Positions 1 to 8,825 of a DNA stretch of 33,276 bases are shown here, one piece after another. The stretch comes from Saprospiraceae bacterium. Its GTDB lineage: Bacteria; Bacteroidota; Bacteroidia; Chitinophagales; Saprospiraceae. The DNA lies in contig JALHMA010000019.1 in NCBI GenBank assembly GCA_022844265.1, forward strand, positions 1 through 33,276. The letters run 5' to 3'. Position numbers and translations under genes: made by a program. A model generated the notes under the pieces. That model ran no database searches. It saw only the letters and a program-made list of their open reading frames with translations, and was not told the origin of the DNA. Each line of letters starts with the position of its first letter. Position 1 is the stretch's first letter.

Positions 1-2704
1 CAAGCGCATGTTCCGGGAGACTGATCCGTACGAACTCGCTCGCAGGATTAGGTGAAATCTGTACGTGGAATTTCCCGGCAGCAGGCGCTTCCGTGTGCAC
101 GATTTGCACTTCCAGAAAATCCTCACAAACTGTATGAAAGGGGGTATTTGTCAGCACCGGTTCATTTTCGTCGAAATAAATGGCTGCCTGGTTGAAAATG
201 ACCGCTCCGACCGGATTGCCGGCTCTTTGGGCGATTCGGAAACTGACGAAGCCGTTGGAGGCACGCTCGTTCACGTTGGAATCCGGCAGCATGATATCGT
301 CAAACAACACTGACAGGATGCCCGTTCCGTTCAGGGTCCAGGTGTACGGATGGCTGGATGCACCGGGCCGGATGCTCGACGATTGAAGCCAGGCCGAAAG
401 TGTATCGCGGATTTCCACCCGGAAGGCCGTATCCGTTCCCGTATTTTGAAAACGCACCAGGTATTCCAGTTCCTGATCGGCTTCGATACAATGCGCGTCG
501 TCTACGCCGTATGGGAAACCGGTTTTATCGTTCGGGTCGTAACTGCCGATAACTTCTTTGCAAAAAATATCACCGAAACTATTGCCGCTGTGATTGGCGA
601 AGAGGTTGAACATACCGGTCGTAAAGTTACCTGTCACCGTGCAGCCTTCTACCGCTACTGTCGGGTTCTGATTACTCAGGGGGTGTCCGGGTTCTTGTGT
701 CGCAGTGAGCCGCCAGGTGTGCCCGGTGGCCGGTACCGTTACGACGTTTGTTTCGCCCGCCAAAAGATTCGTTTGGCCTTCCCGTGTGATAACATGGTCG
801 TCAATAATCACATAATCAACAGGTTGTGAAGTGGGTTGGTAGCCTCGATTGGTCAGGAACAAGCGCACGGAGTCGCCTTCACAGGAGCCGCCCACTTGAA
901 TACTGGCGCCCGACCACATATCGGAAGGTGGCAAACAAATCGAATCCGGCCGGGCATGGGCCTCGATACAAAGTGTCTGCCCCAGCGGCGCATTGCAGTC
1001 GACAAAGGCCGTCATATAAACTACCCGGCATTCCAGCGGCGGTAAAGAGTCGAAGGTGACAACAATCGTGTCGCCCTCCAGGGTGAAAGGAACCGAGAGA
1101 TCGGAGAGTGTAATCAGCGGGTCGGGCAGGATCCGGATTTGTGCAGGAACAGCTGTGGCATTACCCAGGTTGCAAATTTTGACACTCGTTTGGAGGTCGG
1201 CGCAGCGGCGAAAATTCGGCGCCGCCACATCCACTTCCAGAACGGGACAATCGATCTGTGACTGCACGGCAAAGTCGGTCGTGTCGATAACAGGCTGTCC
1301 GCCCGGCAGGAAAAAAACGGTCACCGTGTCGGCACAAGACTGCCAGACGTAGCTGGGCGGAGAGAGAAAAACCTGATAAGCACCGGTATCGATAAAAGGA
1401 ATCCGGTAATGCCCGGCGGCATCGGTGACCCCGAACAGGGAAAATTCCGGCCCATCGACCGTCACAATCCAGTTTTGCAAAGGCGTTTCGCCATTGTCTG
1501 TCAGGCAGTTAACGTTGTCGTCGATCAGCACCCTGCCTTCGATCACATTTTGATAACTATCGAGATCGCCGTCGGCTGATATTTTGAGCACCACGATTTT
1601 GTTGTCGTCTCGGCGGCCTGCGGCCACCAGACTCCCGTCGGACAAAACACGGCCTGCTTTAAGGTCGATGGTCCCCAGCGGCAGGTTGGGAAACGAGCGC
1701 GTCCAGGCAATGCTCCCGTCGGCGTTCACCCTGGCCACCGTAGCGTTCAGTTGGTTCAGGTTGTCTAAATAATTGATTCCCAACACATAAAAACCGCTGT
1801 TTCCAATCGGCAACACCAAAGTCGCCTCCAATTGGCACATGGCAGGCACATCGTTCAGGTAGCGGTGCCAGATGGTATCGCCGATGGGGTCGAGTAAAAG
1901 CAGCCAGGTGGTGTCGTTGCCCTGATAATTGTCCGACTGCACGATGAGGCTTTGTTCTGCGTCGTTGATGCCGAATCCTTTCGGCCTCAGGCTCAAATTG
2001 GGATAGGTTTTGTGGTGCCAGGCTACAGAGCCGTCCGGCAGGTAGCGCGTCAGCAAATAATAAAACGGATTGGGATTGCCAGAAAGAATCGTGTCGATCA
2101 TTGGCCAACCCGACAGTCCGCCGCCCGAACCATCCGGCGCTATCCCTAACGAAGCTTGATAATCATTCGTCGTAACGGTATTTTTCCATAAAAACGCGCC
2201 GTCGGCAGCGAATTTTGTCGTGAAATATTGAAAGTGATTCGACGGGTTGGTGTAGTAATAACCTTTGACAAAAATTTCGCCGGCGTTATTTTCCTCTACT
2301 TCCCAGACTTGCAGCCCAGCGATTGCCGGCGCCAACCGCTGCGCCGTACGCCAAACGGTATCCTGCGCGGGATTGCGTTTCCACACCACCAGCGAATCGG
2401 CCAGTTTGAAGGCCGTCACCACCGAGCCGTCCAACTCGCGAAAATGCGGATTATTTTCCGGCATCAGTTGCGCGGTGAAAGTAATCGGCAGGCCGTTGTC
2501 CTCCGTACGCAGCAAAGCCACCGCGTTGTTGGGTCGGCGCAAGGCAATCCCGTAGTCGCCATTGGGATAAAGAAAGACGGACTGCGCTTCCAGGTTCAAA
2601 CCCTGAGGCGGATCGTAAAATTTCAAAAACGATTGAGCGGAACCATTGGCCAGGTTTAACAGCCAGCAAAGCACGATGGGCAGGTAATAGAAGTGTCTAT
2701 TCAT
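1..2704 (-). CDS. Large secreted T9SS substrate with C-terminal sorting domain (3' end outside window)
   Basis: One frame stays open from ATG at 2704-2702 to the window edge (901 codons, no stop), so the gene is cut at its 3' end. A signal peptide is visible at residues 1-23, ending in the motif NGSA before QS. Residues about 25-375 contain repeated 'DGSxxW' strands like a beta-propeller. About residue 385 begins a carboxypeptidase-regulatory/SdrD-like segment (EGRVLIDDNVNC). Next come Ig-like regions, then from about 720 a domain running from SYDPNDK to IYFDENEPVLTN, a module common in Bacteroidota exported proteins. The last visible residues (QISPNPASEF) are the start of a type A T9SS sorting tail. 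By family knowledge it is exported across the outer membrane by the T9SS and anchored or released; its own function is unknown. Only the final tens of residues are probably missing. Confidence 0.85.
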   Translation of the reverse strand, partial: MNRHFYYLPIVLCWLLNLANGSAQSFLKFYDPPQGLNLEAQSVFLYPNGDYGIALRRPNNAVALLRTEDNGLPITFTAQLMPENNPHFRELDGSVVTAFKLADSLVVWKRNPAQDTVWRTAQRLAPAIAGLQVWEVEENNAGEIFVKGYYYTNPSNHFQYFTTKFAADGAFLWKNTVTTNDYQASLGIAPDGSGGGLSGWPMIDTILSGNPNPFYYLLTRYLPDGSVAWHHKTYPNLSLRPKGFGINDAEQSLIVQSDNYQGNDTTWLLLLDPIGDTIWHRYLNDVPAMCQLEATLVLPIGNSGFYVLGINYLDNLNQLNATVARVNADGSIAWTRSFPNLPLGTIDLKAGRVLSDGSLVAAGRRDDNKIVVLKISADGDLDSYQNVIEGRVLIDDNVNCLTDNGETPLQNWIVTVDGPEFSLFGVTDAAGHYRIPFIDTGAYQVFLSPPSYVWQSCADTVTVFFLPGGQPVIDTTDFAVQSQIDCPVLEVDVAAPNFRRCADLQTSVKICNLGNATAVPAQIRILPDPLITLSDLSVPFTLEGDTIVVTFDSLPPLECRVVYMTAFVDCNAPLGQTLCIEAHARPDSICLPPSDMWSGASIQVGGSCEGDSVRLFLTNRGYQPTSQPVDYVIIDDHVITREGQTNLLAGETNVVTVPATGHTWRLTATQEPGHPLSNQNPTVAVEGCTVTGNFTTGMFNLFANHSGNSFGDIFCKEVIGSYDPNDKTGFPYGVDDAHCIEADQELEYLVRFQNTGTDTAFRVEIRDTLSAWLQSSSIRPGASSHPYTWTLNGTGILSVLFDDIMLPDSNVNERASNGFVSFRIAQRAGNPVGAVIFNQAAIYFDENEPVLTNTPFHTVCEDFLEVQIVHTEAPAAGKFHVQISPNPASEFVRISLPEHAL

Positions 2705-2729
2705 CTTTTGTTGATTTCTTTTTTCGGTA

Positions 2730-2763
2730 CAAAAGTGCGGGAACGAGGCAGCATAAAATGCAA
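2730..2763 (-). promoter_or_regulatory. Possible promoter of the T9SS substrate gene
   Basis: On the minus strand, CACTTTTG (2737-2730) matches the Bacteroidota -7 box TAnnTTTG at all but the first base. A TTG (2763-2761) lies 23 nt upstream, which is at the long end of usual spacing. The gene starts 26 bp downstream at 2704. Support is by consensus match only. Confidence 0.3.
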
Positions 2764-2789
2764 CATATTTATCTTGCAATCAAAAAGGC

Positions 2790-2834
2790 GTTGAGGGTGT
2801 TGAAAGGTTGAGAATGTTGAGTAAAGTTAAGAAG
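2790..2834. repeat. Short word array, GTTGAG-type, in divergent intergenic region
   Basis: About five imperfect units of 8-10 bp beginning GTTGAG or GTTGAA follow one another between the divergent starts at 2704 and 2925. The array is of the same general kind as others in the window, but unlike most it does not touch a stop or start codon. The rest of 2705-2924 is AT-rich with no other structure seen. Confidence 0.6.
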
Positions 2835-2924
2835 TGGCCAAATCCCGCTTTTTTTTAATGATTTTTGTTTATTTTTAATTTTATCGACCCTTCATTTATT
2901 ACATAGAATACAACTACAATCAAA

Positions 2925-4334
2925 ATGAAAGATACGCTCGCATTGCATCTTTTTCAGTCGCTTTCTGCCAAAGAAGTGCTGCGACTGGGCAAATTTCTCC
3001 AATCGCCGTACTTCAACCATCGCAGCGACGTGCAGGTTTTATATCGTGTGCTGGCCGAACATGCGGCTTCCGGCTCGCCCGTTCCGCCCGAAAAGGAACA
3101 CGTTTTCGCCGTTGTTTACCCGGAAAAACCGTGGGACCGGCTGCAATTCAATTACCTGGCCGGTTTTTTTGTCGAACTGCTGGAGCAATTTATGGCTTGC
3201 GAGGAGTTGCTGTCCGACCGCATGCAAAACCGTTTGTTCAGATGCCGCGCTTTCCGAAAACGCGGTTTGAGCCGCCATTTTGAAAAAAACGCTGCGGAAC
3301 TGCTGCGCCAACACCACGCCACACCGCACCGCAATGCGGGTTTCTGGCTGTTTGAATATCAACTTCAAAATGAAATCTTTGGCCACCAGCTCCTGCAAAG
3401 CGGCGGCAAACAGACCAACCTGGCTGCTGTAACGGAGGGTCTGACCAATTTTTACCTGCTGGAACACCTCAAATGGGCGGGTGCGACGCGTTCGCTGCAA
3501 TCCTATTCCCGCCAGGCCCTGCCGCCGCTGCCGCTTTCGGAAGGTGTGCTGGCAACCGTGGAAGCAGTCGGGGAGCATGAAAATCCGGCGCTGTCGCTCA
3601 TGCACGCAGGCCTGACCGCGCTCCGCGAGCCGGAAAACGAGGAAAATTTCAGCCGCCTGAAAACCTTGCTGCGCACCCACCGCGACCTGTTTCCTGCCGC
3701 TGAACGCCGCGACCTGTATATGACGGCCATCAATTTTGCTATCCGCCGGCACAATCGCGGCGAACGCCCGTATACGCTCGAAGCCTTCGAACTGTACCGG
3801 GAAGCGCTGGAATTGGGTATCCTGCATGAAAACGGCTTACTGTCGAAACACACGTATATCAATGTCCAGAACCTGGCACAACTCACGGGCGCACATGACT
3901 GGGCTTTGCATTTTCTGGAAAGCAGCCGCGCGGCCCTGCCACCCGCCGAACGCGACAATATATACCGCTATGCACTGGCCGGTTTTCATTTCCGGCACTC
4001 CGAGTACCGCGCGGTGCTCGAACTGCTGCGGGAAGTGGATTTTTCCGATATTTTTATCCAGTTGGACGCGCGTAAAATGTTGTTGCGCAGTTATTTCGAA
4101 TTGGGCGAGTGGTTGTCATTGGCCAGTTTGCTCGACAGTTTCAAGGCGTTTTTACTGCGTCAGAAAAACCTGGGCTACCACCGGGAGAGCTATCTCAGTC
4201 TGGTAAAATTCACAAAAAAACTAGCCAAAACGGTACGGGCGGGCCGCTCCAAACGCACGGCGCTGGCCAACCAGATTCGCCTGTCGGAAGCCGTTGCGGA
4301 ACGGGAATGGTTGTTGGAAAAATTGTCAGTATGA
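2925..4334 (+). CDS. Hypothetical protein, predicted all-helical (469 aa)
   Basis: I do not recognise a named family. The protein begins MKDTLALHLFQSLSAKEVLRLG without a signal peptide or obvious membrane segment, so a cytoplasmic location is likely. The N-terminal stretch 'LSAKEVLRLGKFLQSPYFN' resembles the start of long helical hypothetical proteins seen in Saprospiria-type genomes (recollection, not a search). The rest is rich in Leu, Ala, Arg and Glu with spacing suggestive of TPR-like helical hairpins, especially after residue 250. The tail is strongly basic (KKLAKTVRAGRSKR). ATG at 2925 is the first start and follows an A-rich stretch. It stands alone: divergent from the T9SS substrate and 139 bp before the TonB receptor. 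The gap after its stop has no word array or hairpin, unlike most genes here. Confidence 0.8.
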   Translation: MKDTLALHLFQSLSAKEVLRLGKFLQSPYFNHRSDVQVLYRVLAEHAASGSPVPPEKEHVFAVVYPEKPWDRLQFNYLAGFFVELLEQFMACEELLSDRMQNRLFRCRAFRKRGLSRHFEKNAAELLRQHHATPHRNAGFWLFEYQLQNEIFGHQLLQSGGKQTNLAAVTEGLTNFYLLEHLKWAGATRSLQSYSRQALPPLPLSEGVLATVEAVGEHENPALSLMHAGLTALREPENEENFSRLKTLLRTHRDLFPAAERRDLYMTAINFAIRRHNRGERPYTLEAFELYREALELGILHENGLLSKHTYINVQNLAQLTGAHDWALHFLESSRAALPPAERDNIYRYALAGFHFRHSEYRAVLELLREVDFSDIFIQLDARKMLLRSYFELGEWLSLASLLDSFKAFLLRQKNLGYHRESYLSLVKFTKKLAKTVRAGRSKRTALANQIRLSEAVAEREWLLEKLSV

Positions 4335-4473
4335 CATCTCTCTTTGCACAATCCCGACAATACCACCCCTATATTTTCCCCCACACGCCCAACCCCAACT
4401 AATTGCTCTATTATTGCGTCTTTTTGAAAAAATACCGAATAAGAATATTCGATTTTCACCCGATTCAGCATAA

Positions 4474-6906
4474 ATGACGCGACTTTTACTACTTTTTGAT
4501 GCCCGCCGCCTGAGCCTTTTTATTCTTTTTTTTCCTGTCATGCTCGCCGCGCAAACGCCCTGCTATTTTATGCCCAGGGTGACGGATTCCCAGACCGGCG
4601 AAGCCCTGGTCGGCGCTTCCCTGAAAATGGACGGGCAGGAAACCAGCATGTCGACCGACTCGCTGGGAGAACTCAAGATACCGGTCACTTGTGCGGAACA
4701 TACAGTCAGGTTTCAATTGCTGGGGTACAAGCCGTTTTCCCGGAAAGTTGTCGTCAAAGGTCAAACGATCGTTGCCATCGAAATGGAAAACATCGCCACA
4801 CAGATCGAGGAAGTGGTGGTCAGTTCGCAGGGCGCCAACCGCACGATGGAAACGCCTGCGCTGGGCGTCAGTATGTTGAACATGAAAGCGGTGCAGAAAC
4901 TGCCGCCCGCCGCCGGAGAAGTGGATATTTTACGCGGCATTCAGACGCTGCCGGGCATTTCCGCCGTGGGTGAAGGCGCCAATGGCGTCAATATCCGGGG
5001 CGGGGCAGTGGATCAAAATTTGATCCTGCTGGACAATATGCCGGTGTTTAACCCCACCCACCTGCTGGGCCTTTTTTCGCTGTTCCCGACGGACGCGATC
5101 CGGGAAATGCAGATTTACAAAGGCTCCATTCCGGCGCGTTACGGGGGCCGCACTGCGGGTGTACTCGATGTAAAAATGAGCGAACCCAACGCGGAAAAAT
5201 TTAAAATGAAAGGTGGTATCGGACTCATTTCCAACAGATTACACGCTGAAATACCGATTGTAAAGGAAAAAATAGCCTGGATGACTTCCGCCCGGTTTTC
5301 TTTCAACGAATACCTGATTAATTTTTACAACAAGGCCCTGGTCGGTACTTTTGCCAAACGAGTGATTCCCAACAACAAACCCGTTTTTTTCGATCTGGCG
5401 AATAAAATCACCTGGCGACCGACGAACCGGGACAATATTTCATTTACCAGTTATATCAGCCACGACTCGTACCGGGTCGATTCTTTGTTCGGCATTGCCA
5501 ATATTGTTCCCCGGCAATCGACCATGCAATACGGGCACAACAACCTGGCCCTGCGCTGGAACCACAATTATTCGGACCAACTTAACCTCAATGTGCTGGC
5601 CGTTCAGTCGCTGTACAATACCAGCACAAAGGCGTCGGACGAAAGAGCGGGATTCGATTTTGACACCCGCCTCCGCTACCACAACGCCAAAGCGGAACTG
5701 ACTTACGCGCCCGATGCCAAACAGCGCATCAACGTGGGCGCCTCCATTACGCGCTACGGCATCAGCCCCGCCGAACTGCAACCGCGCGAAGGTTCATCCG
5801 TCTCCACGGTGCTGCTGCCCGACGAGCAGGCCTGGGAAATGGCGGTTTTTATTTCAGATGAATACGAACTGAGCGACCGGCTGCTCATCGAACCCGGCCT
5901 GCGCTATGTCAATTACTGGAATATGGGGCCGCTGGCGGTGCCCGTTTTTTCGGAGGATGCGCCGAAATCGCCGGGTAGCGTACTGGACTACCTGGCTTTG
6001 GGCAACGGCGCCGTGGAATCGCATTACGGCAGGCTGGAACCGCGCCTGGCGCTGCGGTACAAACTGAACAATCAAAGTTCGGTCAAGGTCGGTTACAACC
6101 GGATGAACCAGTTCCTGCAGATCATCGCCAACAACACTACCCCACTCCCGAATGCCCGCTGGAAAACCTCCAACCGCTACGTGCCGCCCGCGCAAAGCGA
6201 CCTGTTTTCCGCAGGGTATTTCCGCGACACCCGCAACCGGATGTGGGAATGGTCGGTGGAAGGGTACTACCGCCGGCAAGGTTCCATTTTCGATTACCTG
6301 AACGGGGCAGAACTCGCCATCAACCCGATTGTGGAGACCCAATTGCTGCAAGGTTCGGCCAAAGCCTACGGCGCCGAATTGTTTATCAACAAAAAGAAAG
6401 GTGTGATGACGGGCTGGCTGAGTTATACCTATGCCCGCAGTTTTCAGCAAATTACCGGCGATTTCCCGGCCTTGCAACAACTCAACGGCGGCGACTGGTT
6501 TCGCACCAACATAGATAAACCGCACACAATCAATGTGTTGTTGAATTTCCAGACCGAACGCCACAATTCCGTGTCCTTTACGTTTGTGTACAGCACCGGA
6601 CGACCTTACACCGCGCCGGTCAGTTTTTACCAAAACGGTTTCACGATCGTCCCGGTGTACACGGATCGCAACAATGCACGTATTGCAGACTACCACCGGC
6701 TCGATTTTTCCTGGACGATCAACAATCCTTCCATGAAAGATCGCAAATGGGAAAGTTCCTGGGTTGTTACCGTGTATAACCTGTATGGCCGTAAAAATGC
6801 GTTTTCGTATTTTTTCAATCCCAACCTGGAGTCTTTTCAACCGTTCAAAGTGAGTGTGTTTCCCACGCCGCTGTTTTCGCTGACCTACAATTTTAAATTT
6901 GAATAA
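4474..6906 (+). CDS. TonB-dependent outer-membrane receptor with N-terminal CarboxypepD_reg-like domain
   Basis: This 810-residue protein should form a 22-stranded outer-membrane barrel importing a ligand with TonB energy. A signal peptide ends at about residue 26 (MLAAQ). Residues about 33-108 form the carboxypeptidase-regulatory-like domain typical of Bacteroidota receptors (VTDSQTGEALVGASLKMDG). The TonB-box-like segment IEEVVVSS follows. The plug domain comes next, with GVNIRGGAVDQNLILLDN and the stretch ending IPARYGGRTAGVLDVKM. The remainder is barrel, ending in the strand LTYNFKFE. The gene is followed 1 bp after its stop by a DUF4249 lipoprotein, a pairing frequent in this phylum. The substrate cannot be told from sequence: it has no SusD partner, so a SusC-type glycan role is not supported. 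Confidence 0.93.
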   Translation: MTRLLLLFDARRLSLFILFFPVMLAAQTPCYFMPRVTDSQTGEALVGASLKMDGQETSMSTDSLGELKIPVTCAEHTVRFQLLGYKPFSRKVVVKGQTIVAIEMENIATQIEEVVVSSQGANRTMETPALGVSMLNMKAVQKLPPAAGEVDILRGIQTLPGISAVGEGANGVNIRGGAVDQNLILLDNMPVFNPTHLLGLFSLFPTDAIREMQIYKGSIPARYGGRTAGVLDVKMSEPNAEKFKMKGGIGLISNRLHAEIPIVKEKIAWMTSARFSFNEYLINFYNKALVGTFAKRVIPNNKPVFFDLANKITWRPTNRDNISFTSYISHDSYRVDSLFGIANIVPRQSTMQYGHNNLALRWNHNYSDQLNLNVLAVQSLYNTSTKASDERAGFDFDTRLRYHNAKAELTYAPDAKQRINVGASITRYGISPAELQPREGSSVSTVLLPDEQAWEMAVFISDEYELSDRLLIEPGLRYVNYWNMGPLAVPVFSEDAPKSPGSVLDYLALGNGAVESHYGRLEPRLALRYKLNNQSSVKVGYNRMNQFLQIIANNTTPLPNARWKTSNRYVPPAQSDLFSAGYFRDTRNRMWEWSVEGYYRRQGSIFDYLNGAELAINPIVETQLLQGSAKAYGAELFINKKKGVMTGWLSYTYARSFQQITGDFPALQQLNGGDWFRTNIDKPHTINVLLNFQTERHNSVSFTFVYSTGRPYTAPVSFYQNGFTIVPVYTDRNNARIADYHRLDFSWTINNPSMKDRKWESSWVVTVYNLYGRKNAFSYFFNPNLESFQPFKVSVFPTPLFSLTYNFKFE

Positions 6907-6907
6907 G

Positions 6908-8026
6908 ATGCATCGCCCTTTCCTTGCCTCATCCCTCATCCCTCATTCCTCATTCCTAATCCTTCATCCCCCAAAAATACGCCCTTTACTTACGGCGGCC
7001 CTGCTGTTGCTGCTGAATGCCTGTCAATACCCGGTCGATTCCTCGGCCTTGCCCGATCTGAAACAATTCCTCGTGATCGATGCGGAGTTGACGGAAAATT
7101 ACGGAAAAGTGCGGGTCAACTATACCCTGACGGACGTGACTACGCAGGGCGCGTATTTGTTTCCGCCGCCGCCCGCCAATGCCTCCGCTTATGTGCTGGA
7201 CAGCCAGGGAAACAAGACGGATTTCCAAATCGACGGCAGCATTAATACCGCTTTTCAGGGAGTGGCGGGCGAAACGTATCGTTTATTCGTTTTCGCAGAT
7301 GGCAAAACGTACGAATCGAAACCCGAAACCATGCCGGCCTGCCCGGAACTGGATTCGCTTTCGGTCATTTTTTCACAGGAGAATACCCGTTCGCCAAACG
7401 ATCTGTCCTACTACGGATTCGATGTGTACGCACAAGCGAGCGACATCCCGAATCAGAACAATTTTTACCAGTGGGACTGGATTCATTACGAAAAAGCCGT
7501 GGGTTGCGAAGTAGTACAGGAATTCGGACGGGATGTCATTTACCCCTGCGATCCGAGCGATTGCTGGAATATTGCGTACAATACCCGCATTGTGGTGCAG
7601 TCCGATCAACTGCGCGACGGGCAGCCGCTGGCCCACAAAGTGGTGCGCGTGCCCTTCGCCACGCCGCCCAACAAATACTATCTGCGGGTGGAACAACGGG
7701 CCATCACACCTTCCGTTTTTGCATACCTGCAATCGCTGCAAACGCAGACGCAAAATGTCGGCTCCATTTTCGACATTCCCGCCCAGACCCGCTTCAATCC
7801 CAATGTGTACAACGCAAATAACCCGGACGAGCAAATCCTGGGCGTTTTCAGCGTTTTTTCTTACCGAAGGAAGGTTATTTATATCGACCGTTCACAGGAA
7901 ATAAACGGTGTCAGGGCCAAAATTGCTAAAATCAGCCCGCCTTACACCAGCGACCCGTTTGCGTCGTCGCCTTGTGTGGAGTCGTTGTATAGGACGCAGG
8001 TAAGGCCGGAGGGGTGGGAGGATTAG
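6908..8026 (+). CDS. DUF4249 family lipoprotein
   Basis: I place the start at ATG 6908, one base after the receptor stop (TAA 6904-6906). An in-frame TTG at 6899 is possible but overlaps the receptor and is less likely. The product is 372 residues. Its signal peptide ends in a lipobox (LLLNAC) with the lipidated cysteine at residue 39, so it is probably an outer-membrane lipoprotein. The mature part begins like DUF4249 proteins (FLVIDAELTENYGKVRVNYTL) and has the family's beta-rich layout with several cysteines. DUF4249 genes commonly follow TonB receptors and are presumed to be accessory surface proteins; no reaction is known. Odd point: residues 8-22 of the signal-peptide N-region are encoded by six heptads (see 6929-6970), and no other in-frame ATG lies before the lipobox. 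Confidence 0.88.
   Translation: MHRPFLASSLIPHSSFLILHPPKIRPLLTAALLLLLNACQYPVDSSALPDLKQFLVIDAELTENYGKVRVNYTLTDVTTQGAYLFPPPPANASAYVLDSQGNKTDFQIDGSINTAFQGVAGETYRLFVFADGKTYESKPETMPACPELDSLSVIFSQENTRSPNDLSYYGFDVYAQASDIPNQNNFYQWDWIHYEKAVGCEVVQEFGRDVIYPCDPSDCWNIAYNTRIVVQSDQLRDGQPLAHKVVRVPFATPPNKYYLRVEQRAITPSVFAYLQSLQTQTQNVGSIFDIPAQTRFNPNVYNANNPDEQILGVFSVFSYRRKVIYIDRSQEINGVRAKIAKISPPYTSDPFASSPCVESLYRTQVRPEGWED
6929..6970 (+). repeat. Heptad array TCATCCC/TCATTCC (six units) inside the DUF4249 signal peptide
   Basis: Units are TCATCCC, TCATCCC, TCATTCC, TCATTCC, TAATCCT and TCATCCC, end to end. The array starts 22 bp after the TonB-receptor stop and lies inside the downstream coding sequence. Because 7 is not a multiple of 3, the units are read in shifting frames (SSLIPHSSFLILHPP). 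Confidence 0.85.
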
Positions 8027-8028
8027 AG

Positions 8029-8070
8029 GTGAGAAGTGAGTGGTGAGTAGTGAGTAGTGAGTAGTGAGTG
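8029..8070 (+). repeat. Heptad array GTGAGTA (six units) at the DUF4249 stop codon
   Basis: GTGAGAA, GTGAGTG, GTGAGTA three times, and GTGAGTG follow two bases after the stop TAG (8024-8026). The 17 bases TAGAGGTGAGAAGTGAG, stop codon included, recur exactly at the end of gldN on the other strand (22488-22472). Confidence 0.9.
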
Positions 8071-8094
8071 GCATACCGTTGCAAGAATATTGAG

Positions 8095-8180
8095 TTAGGG
8101 TTGTACGAAAAATTTCGGAGATGGTTTGAGCCCAAAAACAGGATGTTTGTCAATTACTTTAATCCTTCGTACAACCCTAA
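8095..8180. repeat. 15-bp inverted repeat between convergent genes
   Basis: TTAGGGTTGTACGAA (8095-8109) is exactly reverse-complementary to 8166-8180, with a 56-nt spacer. It lies between the convergent DUF4249 and gcvH genes. It could be a long-loop bidirectional terminator, or the terminal inverted repeats of a tiny mobile element. It lacks a T-tract. Confidence 0.7.
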
Positions 8181-8201
8181 TTCATCATTCATCATTCATC
8201 A
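8181..8201 (-). repeat. Heptad array TGATGAA (three units) starting on the gcvH stop codon
   Basis: Read on the minus strand, TGATGAA occurs three times exactly. The first TGA is the gcvH stop codon (8201-8199). The array runs straight into the 15-bp inverted repeat. Confidence 0.85.
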
Positions 8202-8585
8202 ACCTACCACCTTCTCATACGCTGCCGCATCCAGCAAACCGTCCAGATCAGCCGGGTTGGCTACTTCAATTTTAATGATCCAGCCTTTGCCGTAGGGGTC
8301 TTCATTGACCAATGCCGGATCGCCGCTGTCGCCTACTGCGGCATTGAATTCCAATACTTTAGCCGTTACGGGCATAAACAGGTCGGAAGTGGTTTTCACC
8401 GCTTCCACGGTGCCGAAAATGGTATTGGCTTCCACCGTTTCACCCACGGTTTCCACTTCGATATATACCAGTTCGCCCAGTTCGCTTTGAGCGTATTCCG
8501 TAATGCCCACATAGGCGATGTTTCCACTTTCAATGCGGAGCCATTCGTGGTCTTCCGTGTATTTGCAATTTGCCGGGAATTTCAT
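8199..8585 (-). CDS. gcvH: Glycine cleavage system H protein
   Basis: GcvH carries the aminomethyl intermediate on a lipoyl arm between the P, T and L proteins of the glycine cleavage complex. The 128-residue product has the full family length and the diagnostic stretches [17 protein letters not shown] and [14 protein letters not shown]; the lysine at residue 64 is the lipoylation site. I start it at ATG 8585 ([16 protein letters not shown]), which fits the family. An upstream in-frame extension to 8744 would read through promoter and repeat sequence and add a non-family N-terminus. A perfect -7 box (TACTTTTG) lies about 50 bp upstream, and a four-unit heptad array separates it from the start codon. 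The gene is isolated from the other gcv genes and is divergent from pepP. Confidence 0.96.
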   Translation of the reverse strand: MKFPANCKYTEDHEWLRIESGNIAYVGITEYAQSELGELVYIEVETVGETVEANTIFGTVEAVKTTSDLFMPVTAKVLEFNAAVGDSGDPALVNEDPYGKGWIIKIEVANPADLDGLLDAAAYEKVVG

Positions 8586-8594
8586 TGTATTGTC

Positions 8595-8622
8595 GTGAGT
8601 TGTGAATAGTGAGTGGTGAGTA
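8595..8622 (-). repeat. Heptad array in the gcvH 5' leader (four units)
   Basis: On the coding (minus) strand the units are TACTCAC, CACTCAC, TATTCAC and AACTCAC, ending 9 bp before the gcvH ATG and starting after its -7 box. On the plus strand these are GTGAGTA-type heptads, the same word family as 8029-8070. Confidence 0.85.
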
Positions 8623-8633
8623 TTAAGCAGCGG

Positions 8634-8641
8634 CAAAAGTA
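8634..8641 (-). promoter_or_regulatory. gcvH promoter, -7 box TACTTTTG
   Basis: This is an exact TAnnTTTG match on the minus strand, placing transcription start near 8627 and giving a leader of about 42 nt that contains the heptad array. No clear TTG sits at the -33 distance (TTTC is present about 22 nt upstream). Confidence 0.55.
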
Positions 8642-8766
8642 GCATTTTCGGGCAGGGCTGAAATGATGTTGCCGGAAAAATGTTATTCATACCCCGCATC
8701 TTGGTCGTTATGGGACAAAGTGAAATATTTAAGCCAATAACCATTCATCCATTGCGGTAAAAGTCC

Positions 8767-8774
8767 CATTTTTG
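8767..8774 (+). promoter_or_regulatory. Possible pepP -7 box CATTTTTG
   Basis: Seven of eight bases match TAnnTTTG on the plus strand, about 50 bp before the pepP start. The nearest TTG (8752-8754) is only 12 nt upstream, so the -33 element is not convincing. Confidence 0.3.
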
Positions 8775-8795
8775 GCGATCAAAACCTTCCAGCGC

Positions 8796-8823
8796 TAACC
8801 GATAACTAATAACGGATAACTAC
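8796..8823 (+). repeat. Heptad array TAACnnA in the pepP leader (four units)
   Basis: TAACCGA, TAACTAA, TAACGGA and TAACTAC run end to end and finish 2 bp before the pepP ATG (8826). The same word family precedes the GTG of yyaL on the other strand (30835-30860). Confidence 0.85.
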
Positions 8824-8825
8824 GC

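Noticed and set aside
65-2659. Several plus-strand frames and frame-shifted minus frames at the window start
   Set aside because: A single open minus-strand frame from 2704 to the window edge with signal peptide and T9SS tail explains the whole region.
5854-6939. 361-codon frame antisense to the TonB receptor, plus similar ones at 3039-3827 and 9090-10169
   Set aside because: All lie opposite well-supported genes and show no domain of their own; they are by-products of codon bias.
8586-8744. N-terminal extension of GcvH
   Set aside because: It would translate the promoter and heptad leader; the family N-terminus begins at the ATG at 8585.
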